Shown here one piece after another: positions 1 to 8,900 of a stretch of 64,000 nt of DNA (positions are counted from its first letter, which is position 1; the number at the start of each line of letters is the position of its first letter). Both the position numbers and the translations under genes were made by a program. Under the pieces are notes generated by a model that worked only from the letters and a program-made list of their open reading frames with translations, was not told the origin of the DNA and searched no databases. This stretch comes from Flaviramulus sp. (GTDB lineage: Bacteria; Bacteroidota; Bacteroidia; Flavobacteriales; Flavobacteriaceae), in NCBI GenBank assembly GCA_030731745.1, contig JANQTJ010000014.1, forward strand, positions 1-64,000, read 5' to 3'.

Positions 1-959
1 CAGCCTCTGTGGGGTTGCTGTTCCACCAGTTAAACTCATCAGTACCTATTTTTAAACCTAGCTTTGCAGCTACATCTAAAGAAGATAAAGGTTTTGTTAA
101 CTCCAATGGTTGTGTACCAATACCATCTGGATTACTACTTGTGCCTCCTCCTGCTTGGTTGCCTGCTGTAGTATCATTCCCTCCAGGACACCCCCCCTTG
201 CACTGATTACTATTATCATCCGAGCAGTATTGTACTTCTAACCATTTACCTGGAGTAACAATGGTATATGGTTTATTTGAACCAGTTAAAGGGCAACTAC
301 TATACTGACTAGACCCTGTATGTGCTCCTCCAGTGCAAGGGTAATCTGTAGAAAATGATTCTTGCCACTCTAATACTATAAAACAACTTAACCCATCACC
401 CTTTGAAAAAGTAAGATCTGGGTCTGATATTTCTTCTATTAAAACGTTTTCAAAATCGTAACCATTATCGGTTATCGGGTATTTAATTAAAAGTTGGGTA
501 ACTTCGTTAGATTTGGTATCTATATTAATAACAAAGTTTTCTAGAACTCCCGCTTCGGGTTGTTCTCTATGGGTCTCAAAAGTATAGGTTTTATAACTTC
601 CTGTAGTTTTTAATAAAACCTTATCTGTATCAATTGTAAAGTTATAAATATCTGAATACTTAACTTTATTATTTAAGTTTGGCGTAGTAGCATTTTGTTG
701 TATCTCATCAATAATAGGTCTAATTGCCTTATCATTTTTTAATAAAACAGAGGTTAGTAATTGAAATTTTGCTGTTTTACCACTATTTGATAGGACTTCT
801 AGATTTTGATCATTTTCTATTTCTGAAGAAATATCCTGTTTTTGACAAGTGAAAAAAATTAAAGAAATTAAACTAAAAAATAAAAAGCTTAACCGTTTGA
901 TTGTTGTTTGTTGTTTGTTGTTTGTTGTTTGTTGTTTGAAAATTGTTTAATAAATTCAT
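1..959 (-). CDS. Putative phase-variable surface lipoprotein, 5' part (runs off window, currently out of frame)
   Basis: On the minus strand an uninterrupted reading frame runs from about position 945 to the window edge. It encodes a lipoprotein-type signal (IKRLSFLFFSLISLIFFTC, then QKQD) and about 300 residues rich in Asp, Asn and Thr, with several cysteines and a Gly/Asn-rich linker near the edge. No ATG, GTG or TTG precedes the signal in this frame. The only nearby ATG, at 959-957, is offset by one base. Read from it, translation crosses the heptamer repeat and stops after 28 codons. Loss of one 7-bp unit, or gain of two, joins this ATG in frame to the signal peptide. The layout (lipoprotein N-terminus, then a linker ending in a WxNxNPTE-type segment) recalls flavobacterial secreted proteins with variable, possibly toxin-like C-termini. 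That is from memory and weak. Alternatives are an ancestral ATG mutated to ATC just before AAACGG, or a sequencing slip in the repeat. The 3' end is not visible. Confidence 0.7.
901..938. repeat. Heptanucleotide tandem repeat, 5.4 copies
   Basis: Five perfect copies of TTGTTGT plus TTG lie in direct tandem; on the coding strand the unit is ACAACAA. The repeat lies between the ATG at 959-957 and the lipoprotein signal peptide. Since 7 is not a multiple of 3, each gain or loss of a unit shifts the reading frame. With one unit fewer, the N-terminus would be a poly-polar stretch (QTTNNKQQTT) followed directly by the signal peptide. This is the classic architecture of a slipped-strand contingency locus. 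Confidence 0.9.
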
Positions 960-1175
960 ATTTCGCAAATAATTTAAATGTTAATATTATTTTTTGCGAT
1001 TAATTTTGTTTAAGGAAGATTGCTATAGCATAAACTTAAAACCTTTATTTTATTTTTTTTTATTTTTTTTAAATAAAATTAGGTGTTTTATTAAATAATT
1101 TGAAAAACTGATGTGGGAAACCCGTAAAAGTTTAAAATTTGCGGTTTTTTTGTTTTTAAACCAAAAAAGTAATTA

Positions 1176-2072
1176 CTACAATAATGTGATACTAAACGTA
1201 TCTCCTTGAGATATGTCTCCTGTTTCAAAACCTTTTTTAAACCATCTCATGCGTTGTGCCGAAGTGCCATGAGTAAACGAATCTGGAACCACCCTGCCAC
1301 TAGATTGCTTTTGTAGTCTATCATCACCAATAGCATTAGCTGCATTCATAGCCTCTTCTAAATCTCCTGTTTCCATCATTTTAGACATTTGTTGAGAATG
1401 ATGCGCCCAAACACCGGCTAAAAAATCGGCTTGCAATTCCAATCTTACGGAATATTTATTGTATTCTGTTTGGCTTACTTGACCTCTTAACCGATTCATC
1501 TTATCTGTAATACCCATAATTTTTTGAATATGATGCCCAACTTCATGAGCAATTACGTAAGCTTGTGCAAAATCTCCAGGCGCATTCATACGGCGAGCCA
1601 TATCATCAAAAAAACTCAAATCCAAATATAATTTTTCATCTCCTGGGCAATAAAAAGGACCTGTAGCACTAGATGCTGCTCCACATGCAGAAGAAACAGA
1701 TCCTGCAAAAAGCACTAAAGTTGGCTCTCTGTAGTTACTTAAAAGTTTGTTCCAAACATCTTCTGTATTTCCTAAAATAGTAGCGCAAAATTGTGCTAGC
1801 TCTTCATCTTCAGCTGATGATTGATATGTTGTAGAAGTTTCACTTTGTAAACCTCCACTTAAAAATTGACTTATTAAACTCAATGGATTTTTACCCATTA
1901 TAAATGAAATAACCAGAAAAGCAGCTACAATAAAAAGTCCTACTTTTGAAAAGAGAATTCTAATTAAAGGCATTAACAGTGTTGGACTAAACCCTCCAAC
2001 ACCTTGTCTAGGGCTAATTTGCCCTCTTCTATCATCAACATTAGAGCTTTGTCTTTTACCTTTCCATTTCAT
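1176..2072 (-). CDS. ypfJ: YpfJ-family neutral zinc metallopeptidase
   Basis: A 298-residue protein of the KPN_02809/YpfJ family (Pfam Zn_peptidase). It starts with the family-typical basic segment MKWKGKRQSSNVDDRRG. One membrane helix (about 38-60) would anchor it in the inner membrane with the catalytic part outside. The zincin motif HEVGHH is at 176-181, with Glu177 as the expected catalytic base. The segment GPFYCPGDEKLYLDLSFF and a later Glu-rich helix (RLELQADFLAGVW) also match the family. Length is normal. The substrate is unknown for this family. The gene stands alone, and the downstream sequence (1110-1155) has only an imperfect hairpin followed by a T-run. Confidence 0.92.
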   Translation of the reverse strand: MKWKGKRQSSNVDDRRGQISPRQGVGGFSPTLLMPLIRILFSKVGLFIVAAFLVISFIMGKNPLSLISQFLSGGLQSETSTTYQSSAEDEELAQFCATILGNTEDVWNKLLSNYREPTLVLFAGSVSSACGAASSATGPFYCPGDEKLYLDLSFFDDMARRMNAPGDFAQAYVIAHEVGHHIQKIMGITDKMNRLRGQVSQTEYNKYSVRLELQADFLAGVWAHHSQQMSKMMETGDLEEAMNAANAIGDDRLQKQSSGRVVPDSFTHGTSAQRMRWFKKGFETGDISQGDTFSITLL

Positions 2073-2155
2073 GTTACTAGTTAATTAATTAAGTGTTTCA
2101 ATTTACATATTATATCAATATTCTTGATTATTTGAATAATCAATTTTTTAAATTA

Positions 2156-2185
2156 AAAAACCCTCACTAAAAATTAAGGGTTTTT
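2156..2185 (-). terminator. Rho-independent terminator of the aldo/keto reductase gene
   Basis: A perfect 9-bp stem (AAAAACCCT / AGGGTTTTT) with a 12-base loop ends 21 bp beyond the stop of the minus-strand aldo/keto reductase and is followed by T-rich sequence on that strand. It also separates that gene from ypfJ. Confidence 0.75.
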
Positions 2186-2206
2186 ATTTATTAGAAATTA
2201 CAAAAA

Positions 2207-3241
2207 TTATGGTGCTGGATTAGGTATCACTGCATGTACCTCATTTATCTGTTTTAAAACTGCATCACTCAAATTAAGGTTTATAGAGTCTATGTTTTCT
2301 TTTAGTTGTTCTAAATTAGTTGCCCCAATAATATTACTTGTTACAAAAGGTTGTTGGTTTACAAATGCTAAACTCATTTGTGCTAACGTTATATTATTCT
2401 CCTCAGCTATTTTTAAATAATGTTTTGCGGCTTTTGTTGAATTTTCACTACTGTATCTAGCAAATCTTGGGAATAATTTTAACCTGGCATTTTCTGCTTC
2501 AACTCCTTTAATATATTTACCTGAAAGCACGCCGAATGCCATTGGAGAATATACTAATAAACCAATATTTTCTCTTAAGGAAACCTCTGCCATATCACCT
2601 TCAAAAACCCTATTAATTAATGAGTAAGCATTTTGAATAGTTATCATTCTTGGTAAGCCTTTTTTAGATTCTTCTATGTAACGCATAGCACCCCAAGCTT
2701 TTTCATTTGACATGCCTATATTTCTAATTTTTCCAGCATTTATTTGGGTGTCTAAGGCGTAAAGTACTTCGTTAAAATTATCGATCCAAGGGTCGTTGGG
2801 GTTATGTATATAATCTCTGGTTCCAAAGGTGTTAGTTTGTCGCTCTGGCCAGTGTAATTGGTATAAATCTATATAATCTGTCTGCAATCTTTTTAACTCT
2901 AAATCTATAGCTTCTTCTATGGCATTTTTACTAAAACCTGTGGTTCTAATATGTGCTGTATAATCACCTGGTCCTGCTATTTTTGATGCTAAAATTACCT
3001 TATCTCTATTACCTGATTTTTTTAACCAATTACCAATAATTTTGCTAGTTCTTCCACTAGTTTCTGCGGTTGCAGGCACGGGATACAACTCTGCTGTATC
3101 AATAAAATTAACGCCTTGTTCTAGAGCATAATCTAATTGTGCGTGCCCTTCTGCCTCTGTGTTTTGGTTTCCCCACGTCATAGAGCCTAAGCATATTTTA
3201 CTAACTTTTATGTCGGTATTTGGTAACGTTGTGTATTTCAT
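2207..3241 (-). CDS. Aldo/keto reductase, Tas-like (NADP(H)-dependent)
   Basis: A 344-residue (beta/alpha)8-barrel oxidoreductase close to E. coli Tas in length and layout. The expected catalytic tetrad is visible as Asp48 and Tyr53 (FIDTAELYP), Lys87 (ILASKIAG) and His130 (LYQLHWPE). The N-terminal GSMTWG and the C-terminal NIIGATNLEQLKENI nucleotide-binding segment fit the family. I use the ATG at 3241, preceded by AAATAAATTA, rather than an in-frame GTG seven codons upstream that would add a non-homologous tail. The protein is cytoplasmic and its physiological substrate cannot be inferred. It is monocistronic and ends at a clear terminator. Confidence 0.93.
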   Translation of the reverse strand: MKYTTLPNTDIKVSKICLGSMTWGNQNTEAEGHAQLDYALEQGVNFIDTAELYPVPATAETSGRTSKIIGNWLKKSGNRDKVILASKIAGPGDYTAHIRTTGFSKNAIEEAIDLELKRLQTDYIDLYQLHWPERQTNTFGTRDYIHNPNDPWIDNFNEVLYALDTQINAGKIRNIGMSNEKAWGAMRYIEESKKGLPRMITIQNAYSLINRVFEGDMAEVSLRENIGLLVYSPMAFGVLSGKYIKGVEAENARLKLFPRFARYSSENSTKAAKHYLKIAEENNITLAQMSLAFVNQQPFVTSNIIGATNLEQLKENIDSINLNLSDAVLKQINEVHAVIPNPAP

Positions 3242-3300
3242 TAATTTATTTGTTTTTTCCACAATTGGGATTCTTAATAATTTAAACTTTTATAAATATA

Positions 3301-3325
3301 GATTCCTGCTTAAGTAGGAATGACA
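3301..3325. repeat. 25-bp palindromic intergenic repeat, copy 1
   Basis: This is a 25-bp element with arms ATTCCT / AGGAAT around GCTTAAGT, ending in GACA. Related 25-bp elements occur at 35028-35052 and 62988-63012. The arms of this copy and the 62988 copy differ by compensatory changes, which implies selection on the hairpin. Confidence 0.7.
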
Positions 3326-3360
3326 AATTTTTTTAAATGTTAAAATAAGATGTTAAAGAT

Positions 3361-3396
3361 AAAAAACCTTTCAATTCTATATGAACTGAAAGGTTT
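3361..3396 (-). terminator. Terminator downstream of the OmpA-like lipoprotein
   Basis: An inverted repeat (AAACCTTTCA / TGAAAGGTTT) with a 13-base loop, followed on the minus strand by a T-run. It ends the exonuclease III-OmpA transcript. Confidence 0.7.
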
Positions 3397-3417
3397 AAAA
3401 CTATGTTAAGTTTTTAT

Positions 3418-3508
3418 GCGTTAGCGATTGAAGTGAAAATCCTTTTTTGAGGCAGGAAAAAAAGATTGCAACGTAAAGCGCTACCCTTGTGGTAACGCCA
3501 AAATATTA
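3418..3508 (-). repeat. Stop-codon-abutting hairpin repeat, copy A
   Basis: Read on the minus strand, this element begins at the TAA of the OmpA-like gene (TAATATTTTGGCGTTACC) and ends near CAATCGCTAACGC. Its core is a T-run (ATCTTTTTTT) and an A-run (AAAAAAGGAT) that can pair. Copies B (37711-37794), C (61708-61777) and D (43531-43578, internally deleted) share blocks and the same position relative to an upstream stop codon. Confidence 0.75.
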
Positions 3509-4480
3509 ATTTTCGTTTAGTAACTTAGAAAGCTCGTCTAGTTTAGGGGTTAAAACAACCTCAATTCGCCTGTTTTTTGCTCTACCTTCTGAGGTTGAAT
3601 TAGTTGCCATAGGGGCAAATTCTCCTCTTCCGGCTGCTGTAAGATTTTCGGGGTTTATACTATTGTTTTCTCTAAGAATATTAACGATTGCCGTAGCACG
3701 TTTGGTTGATAAATCCCAGTTACCACTTAATTGACCAGTGCCTTGGTAAGGTACGTTATCTGTATGCCCTTCTATTAAAACTGCAATATCAGGATTATCC
3801 CCTAAAACACTACCCAATTGCTCCACAGCTCTTCTACCTTCGCTTCCAACTGCCCAACTTCCAGAGCTAAATAAAAGTTTATTTTCCATGGATACGTATA
3901 CTTTTCCGTCTCGTTGCTCTACGGTTAAACCTTTACCTTCAAAATCTGTTAAGGCTCTAGAAATAGCATCTTTTAAAGCAGTCATAGCAGCATCTTTATC
4001 TGAAATAACTTTTTCTAACTCAGCTACTCGATTTGAGCGATCTTCAAGTTCTTTTTTTAATTTTTCTAAACGTTGATTTTCGGCCGCTAACGCTAATTCT
4101 TTAGCTTCTAATTGTGCTAATAACTCTCTGTTTTTTTGAACATTGGAAGCTATTGCAGCTGAACTGTTTTTTTCTAAAGCATCGTAGGAGGCTTTTAGAT
4201 TATCTAAATTCGCTTTTGTTGCTTCATAATCTAATTGCAACTTATTGCGTTTGGAAATGGCTTCATCGTAAGCTGATTGGAGTTGTTTTAATTCGTTTTC
4301 TGCGGCTATTTTTGCATTTAAAAGTGCTTCGTTTTCTGAGGTAAGCTTTCTGTTTTCTCCTTTTAAATCTGCATATTTTGCTTCTAAATCTTTATAAACT
4401 TTAGGCGATACACATGAAGTTATAATGGCTAAAGTTAATACGGCAAGTAAAAAATTTTTTGTCATTTTGTTTGGATTCAT
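3506..4480 (-). CDS. OmpA-family lipoprotein with long coiled coil
   Basis: A 324-residue envelope protein. It has a lipoprotein signal with the lipid-accepting Cys at about 23 (AIITSC), an extended heptad-rich coiled coil (about 30-175, dominated by Lys, Glu, Leu and Ala), and a C-terminal OmpA peptidoglycan-binding domain (about 200-315) with the signature GHTDNVPYQG...LSTKRATAIVNIL...AAGRGE...NRRIEVVL. It likely links the outer membrane to peptidoglycan. There are only 7 bp between the exonuclease III stop and this ATG, so the two genes are probably co-transcribed. A second in-frame ATG (residue 6) is a possible alternative start. The stop codon is the first codon of a repeat element. Confidence 0.9.
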   Translation of the reverse strand: MNPNKMTKNFLLAVLTLAIITSCVSPKVYKDLEAKYADLKGENRKLTSENEALLNAKIAAENELKQLQSAYDEAISKRNKLQLDYEATKANLDNLKASYDALEKNSSAAIASNVQKNRELLAQLEAKELALAAENQRLEKLKKELEDRSNRVAELEKVISDKDAAMTALKDAISRALTDFEGKGLTVEQRDGKVYVSMENKLLFSSGSWAVGSEGRRAVEQLGSVLGDNPDIAVLIEGHTDNVPYQGTGQLSGNWDLSTKRATAIVNILRENNSINPENLTAAGRGEFAPMATNSTSEGRAKNRRIEVVLTPKLDELSKLLNEN

Positions 4481-4487
4481 TTATTTA

Positions 4488-5261
4488 TTAAATATTTTCT
4501 TTATTATCAACTTCTAAAAGAATTGGGCAATGATCGCTGTGCATGGCTTCTGAGAGTATAACGGCTCTTTTTATGTTTTCTTGTAATGGTTTTGAAACCA
4601 TTGCGTAATCTAATCTCCAACCTTTGTTATTTGCTCTAGAATTAGCCCTGTAACTCCACCAACTATATTGTTGTTTCTCTTGATTTAAATATCTAAAAGA
4701 ATCAATAAAACCACTATCAATAAAATTTCCAATCCATTCGCGCTCTTCTGGTAAAAACCCTGAAACATTTTTCATTTTTGGGTTGTGAATATCTATTTCT
4801 TCATGACAGATATTATAATCGCCACAAATAATTAGGTTAGGAATGTCTATTTTAAGTTTGTTTATATAATCTTGAAACATATCCATATATTCAAATTTAT
4901 GATTTAATCTATCATCATTTGTTCCCGATGGTAAATATAAACTCATTACTGAAAATCCATCAAAATCTGCTCTTAAATTTCTACCTTCAAAATCCATTGA
5001 TTCTATCCCTGTTCCATATTCAATGTGGTTGGGTTTTGTTTTGCTTAAAATAGCTACGCCGCTATAGCCTTTTTTTTGGGCGCTAAACCAATAATTATAT
5101 TTGTATCCTGCTTCAATAAATAGATTTAAATCTAGTTGTTCTTCTAAAGCTTTAATTTCCTGTAAACAAACCACATCTGGGTTGGCACTTTGTAACCAAT
5201 TAATAAACCCTTTATTTATAGCTGCTCGAATACCGTTAACGTTGTAAGATATAATTTTCAT
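4488..5261 (-). CDS. xth: Exodeoxyribonuclease III (AP endonuclease)
   Basis: A 257-residue enzyme of the exonuclease III family in base-excision repair. It cleaves the DNA backbone at abasic sites and has 3'-5' exonuclease and 3'-phosphatase activity. Family hallmarks are Asn9 (SYNVNGIRAA), Glu35 (LQEIKA), Asp148/Asn150 (CGDYNICHEEIDI), the WSYR-containing segment near 195, and the terminal SDHCPI with Asp243/His244. There is no signal peptide, so it is cytoplasmic. It is the first gene of a two-gene unit with the OmpA-like lipoprotein, and it is transcribed divergently from the large outer-membrane protein at 5432. Confidence 0.93.
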   Translation of the reverse strand: MKIISYNVNGIRAAINKGFINWLQSANPDVVCLQEIKALEEQLDLNLFIEAGYKYNYWFSAQKKGYSGVAILSKTKPNHIEYGTGIESMDFEGRNLRADFDGFSVMSLYLPSGTNDDRLNHKFEYMDMFQDYINKLKIDIPNLIICGDYNICHEEIDIHNPKMKNVSGFLPEEREWIGNFIDSGFIDSFRYLNQEKQQYSWWSYRANSRANNKGWRLDYAMVSKPLQENIKRAVILSEAMHSDHCPILLEVDNKENI

Positions 5262-5431
5262 TAATTATGAATTAAATTAAATGTTTTGGCTTAAGTCTGA
5301 AAAGTACTTTATAAAGCCAGTTAATTTCAGCTAAAATAAATAATACGTTACTTTTACACTATTAATTATAGCACGAGTTTTAACGAAGCTATTAACAAAA
5401 TATTTTAATCAATTTACAGTTTAAGTATCTG

Positions 5432-8400
5432 ATGAAGATTTTTACTTATTTGCTTTGGTTTTTAATTAGTTTTTGTGGGTTTTCACAAGAGCAAAATCCT
5501 AATTATAAAATCAAAAAAGTTGCAATTAAGGATACAATAAAGGTTGATAGCGTAAGCATAAATCCGAGTTTGTTTTCAGTCAAAACAAAAAATAATAATA
5601 TTATAGATTCTAGTTTTTATGATATAAATTTTTCTACAGCTAGTTTAACTCTTAAAAAGACGATTGAAACAGATTCTCTTGTAATCAGTTATTTAAGATA
5701 CCCAGAATTTTTAACTAAAACTTACAAACAATTAGACGAAAAAATTATTGTAGAAAACAATAATAATGCAACCTTATATAAACTATCTCAACCTAATACT
5801 TATAATAATTTTATTCCATTTGATGGTTTAACTACTTCAGGAAGTATCTCTCGAGGGGTAACTGTTGGTAATAATCAAAACTCGGTTTTAAATAGTGAAT
5901 TAGATTTACAAATTTCAGGAAAATTAAATGACAAAGTTTCGTTGAGAGCTTCTATTCAAGATGCCAATATCCCTTTACAAGAAAGTGGTTATAGTCAGCG
6001 TTTAGACGAATTTGATCAGGTTTTTATTGAGTTATTTAGTGATAACTGGAATATCCGAGCTGGAGATATTGATTTAATAAATACCCAATCCTATTTTGCT
6101 TCTTTTTCTAAACGCGTTCAAGGTTTAAATTTGAATGTCAAACTTAACGGTGATACCCAAAAAACAAATTTATTTGCTGCAGGTGCTATTGTTCGTGGGC
6201 AGTTTACAACCAGTCAATTTATTGCACAAGAAGGCAATCAAGGTCCGTATAAACTACAAGGGCAAAATGGTGAGTTATTTGTTTTAATAGTTTCTGGTAG
6301 CGAAACAGTTTATGTGAATGGTGTTGCTGTAAAACGTGGTGAAGATCAAGATTATATCATAGATTATAACGCCGGCGAAATTATTTTTAATGCAACATTT
6401 CCCATTACTTCCGAAATGCGTATTACGGTTGATTATCAATTTAGCGATAGAAATTATTCCCGTTTTGTAGCTTATGGTGGTGGTACATTTGAAAGTGAAA
6501 AACTGAATATTGGGGTATCTGTATATTCCGAAAATGATGCAAAAAACCAACCGTTACAACAAAATATTTCTCAAGATCAGGTTCAAATTTTGGCAAATGC
6601 TGGTGATGATAGAACCCTAATGACAGCACCATCCGAAGTGCTTGAAGATTTAAACGAGAATAGAATTTTATACAGAAAAGAACTTATTAGTGGTAACGAA
6701 GCTTTTGTTTTCTCAAACGACCCAAATGACGAATTGTATCGAGTAACATTTACCTTAGTTGGAGATAATCAAGGTGATTACATTTTAAGTAGTATTAATG
6801 CTATTAATAACATTTATGAATATGTTGGTGTTAATCAAGGAAATTTTGCACCGATTATACAATTAGTTGCACCAACAAAATTGCAAATAGCCGTTTTAAA
6901 CGGACGGTATAAGCCAACAGAAAAAACAGTCATAAATTTTGAAACTTCGGCTAGTAAAAATGATTTGAATTTGTTTTCGAATATTGATGATGAAAATAAT
7001 AATGGTTTTGCTGGTAAAATCAATATAGAACAAGCTCTTATAAAAAAAGACAGCCTTTGGAATTTAGAGGCTTTTATTGATACGGATTATGTGACTTCTA
7101 ACTATCGAAATATTGAAGGTTTATACAATCCAGAATTTAATAGAGATTGGAATTTAGACCTCAACAATATTAATGGCATTGGTTATAACTTAGGAAATCA
7201 GACACTTTTAAATTCTGGCTTTAGAATGTTCCATCATAAAAAAGGGTATTTAAATTATCGTTTTGAACATTTAAATTTTTCGGATAGTTTTAATGGTAAT
7301 AGGCACGTTCTAAATAGTAATTTACTTTTAAATAACTTTAATATTTCATCTTACTCAAGTTTTTTAAATGCAGACTCTAATATTAACACCTCAACTTTTT
7401 TAAGGTCTGAAAATAGGATTACTTACAGTATGAAAAAGAGTTGGATTGGAACAAAAATAGCAATTGAAGATAATGAACAAAGATCGGTTTTAACACAAAC
7501 ACTAACACCACTAAGTCAAAAATTTAAATCGTACCAAGTGTTTATTGGTGTAGGAGACAGCACTAAGGTTTTTGGAGAATTTGGTTATAAAAACCGAGTG
7601 AATGATAGTATTAGAAATAACGAATTACAAAAGGTAAACACCTCTAATACATTTTATATAAATTCAAAATTAATTCAAAATAAAAAAACTAATCTATCCT
7701 TTTATGCCAATTACAGAAATTTAAAAAGTGTTGATGAAACTATTGAAGATGAGCAATCTGTAAATTCGAGAATGCAGTTTAATCAAAAACTTTTTGAGCA
7801 AATTATTCAATGGAATACTGTTTTTGAAACAAACTCGGGCACCTTGCCACAGCAAGATTTTACCTATGTTGAAGTAGAAGCAGGACAAGGGACCTATACT
7901 TGGATTGATTATAACAACAATGGCATACAGGAGTTAGAAGAATTTGAAATTGCGCAATTTCAAGACCAAGGAACATACATTAGAATACTTTTACCAAACA
8001 GAATTTTTATAAAAACTCATCAAAACAGATTAAGTCAAACAATCATTATTAATCCTTCACAATGGTCGGTTTTAGACAATAAATCAAAAAAATTCTGGTC
8101 ACACTTTTACAATCAAACCAGTTATTTAATTGATAGAAAAACCAGACGAAATGGCAATAGTTTTAATCTTAATCCCTTTGAAAATAATTTAGAAAACCAA
8201 TTAGGTTTGCAATTAAATTTTAGGAATGTGTTATTTTTTAATAGGGGTAAACAACATTATACAACATCTTACACGTTTCTTGAAAATACCACCAGAACAA
8301 TTTTATCTATAGGCTTTATAGAAAATAGTTTAAAAAGCCATCAGTTAAATTTTAATCATAAAATAGCCGAAAGTTGGCTTTTTAATTTACTAACAACTTT

Positions 8401-8851
8401 TGATAATAATGAAAGTGTTAGCGAAAATTTCTCTAGCAGAAACTTTAATTTTAATGAAGTTCGATTGAATCCGAAATTATCTTATCTATTTAATGATAAT
8501 TCTAGTTTCGATATTTTTTACCAACATACCAGTAAAGAAAATACCATTGGAAACTTAGAGTCTCTAAAACAACAGAAATATGGAGTTTCATTCGCTTTAG
8601 CAAACAGTCAAAAAAGTGCACTAAATGGTGAATTTAATTATTTTTCAAATAATTATGCTGGAAACGCAAATACGCCAGTAGCCTATCAAATTCTTGAAGG
8701 TTTACAACCTGGAAGAAACTTTACTTGGAGTTTGTTAGCTCAAAAAAAACTAACAAATTTTTTAGATCTCAATTTGAGTTATTTTGGAAGAAAAACAGAA
8801 ACTAGTAGGACTATTCATTCAGGTTCTATTCAGTTAAAAGCCTATTTTTAA
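5432..8851 (+). CDS. Large predicted outer-membrane protein of unknown function
   Basis: 1139 residues with a Sec signal peptide (cleavage likely after GFSQ, about residue 18). I do not recognise a named family, although related large proteins occur in other Bacteroidota. The N-terminal third contains conserved-looking glycine-rich segments (LTTSGSISRGVTVGNNQN; LRASIQDANIPLQESG). The rest alternates polar and hydrophobic residues like beta-strands. The C-terminus ends in an aromatic residue (IQLKAYF), as outer-membrane barrels do. Residues 826-837 (DYNNNGIQELEEF) look like an EF-hand-type calcium loop. It may form a barrel with calcium-bound surface loops. The gene is intact, and a small gene follows 49 bp downstream. 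Confidence 0.65.
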   Translation: MKIFTYLLWFLISFCGFSQEQNPNYKIKKVAIKDTIKVDSVSINPSLFSVKTKNNNIIDSSFYDINFSTASLTLKKTIETDSLVISYLRYPEFLTKTYKQLDEKIIVENNNNATLYKLSQPNTYNNFIPFDGLTTSGSISRGVTVGNNQNSVLNSELDLQISGKLNDKVSLRASIQDANIPLQESGYSQRLDEFDQVFIELFSDNWNIRAGDIDLINTQSYFASFSKRVQGLNLNVKLNGDTQKTNLFAAGAIVRGQFTTSQFIAQEGNQGPYKLQGQNGELFVLIVSGSETVYVNGVAVKRGEDQDYIIDYNAGEIIFNATFPITSEMRITVDYQFSDRNYSRFVAYGGGTFESEKLNIGVSVYSENDAKNQPLQQNISQDQVQILANAGDDRTLMTAPSEVLEDLNENRILYRKELISGNEAFVFSNDPNDELYRVTFTLVGDNQGDYILSSINAINNIYEYVGVNQGNFAPIIQLVAPTKLQIAVLNGRYKPTEKTVINFETSASKNDLNLFSNIDDENNNGFAGKINIEQALIKKDSLWNLEAFIDTDYVTSNYRNIEGLYNPEFNRDWNLDLNNINGIGYNLGNQTLLNSGFRMFHHKKGYLNYRFEHLNFSDSFNGNRHVLNSNLLLNNFNISSYSSFLNADSNINTSTFLRSENRITYSMKKSWIGTKIAIEDNEQRSVLTQTLTPLSQKFKSYQVFIGVGDSTKVFGEFGYKNRVNDSIRNNELQKVNTSNTFYINSKLIQNKKTNLSFYANYRNLKSVDETIEDEQSVNSRMQFNQKLFEQIIQWNTVFETNSGTLPQQDFTYVEVEAGQGTYTWIDYNNNGIQELEEFEIAQFQDQGTYIRILLPNRIFIKTHQNRLSQTIIINPSQWSVLDNKSKKFWSHFYNQTSYLIDRKTRRNGNSFNLNPFENNLENQLGLQLNFRNVLFFNRGKQHYTTSYTFLENTTRTILSIGFIENSLKSHQLNFNHKIAESWLFNLLTTFDNNESVSENFSSRNFNFNEVRLNPKLSYLFNDNSSFDIFYQHTSKENTIGNLESLKQQKYGVSFALANSQKSALNGEFNYFSNNYAGNANTPVAYQILEGLQPGRNFTWSLLAQKKLTNFLDLNLSYFGRKTETSRTIHSGSIQLKAYF

Positions 8852-8900
8852 ATATATTATCAGACTTTCTAAAAAATATTTTTGTAATATTGCTGAGTAT

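Noticed and set aside
9..206. 65-codon plus-strand frame at the left edge
   Set aside because: It is the reverse complement of the Gly/Asn linker of the minus-strand lipoprotein, which has a coherent signal peptide and composition.
1040..1075. T-rich run as a second phase-variable tract
   Set aside because: Interrupted homopolymer in a noncoding gap with no promoter or start codon placed to be affected.
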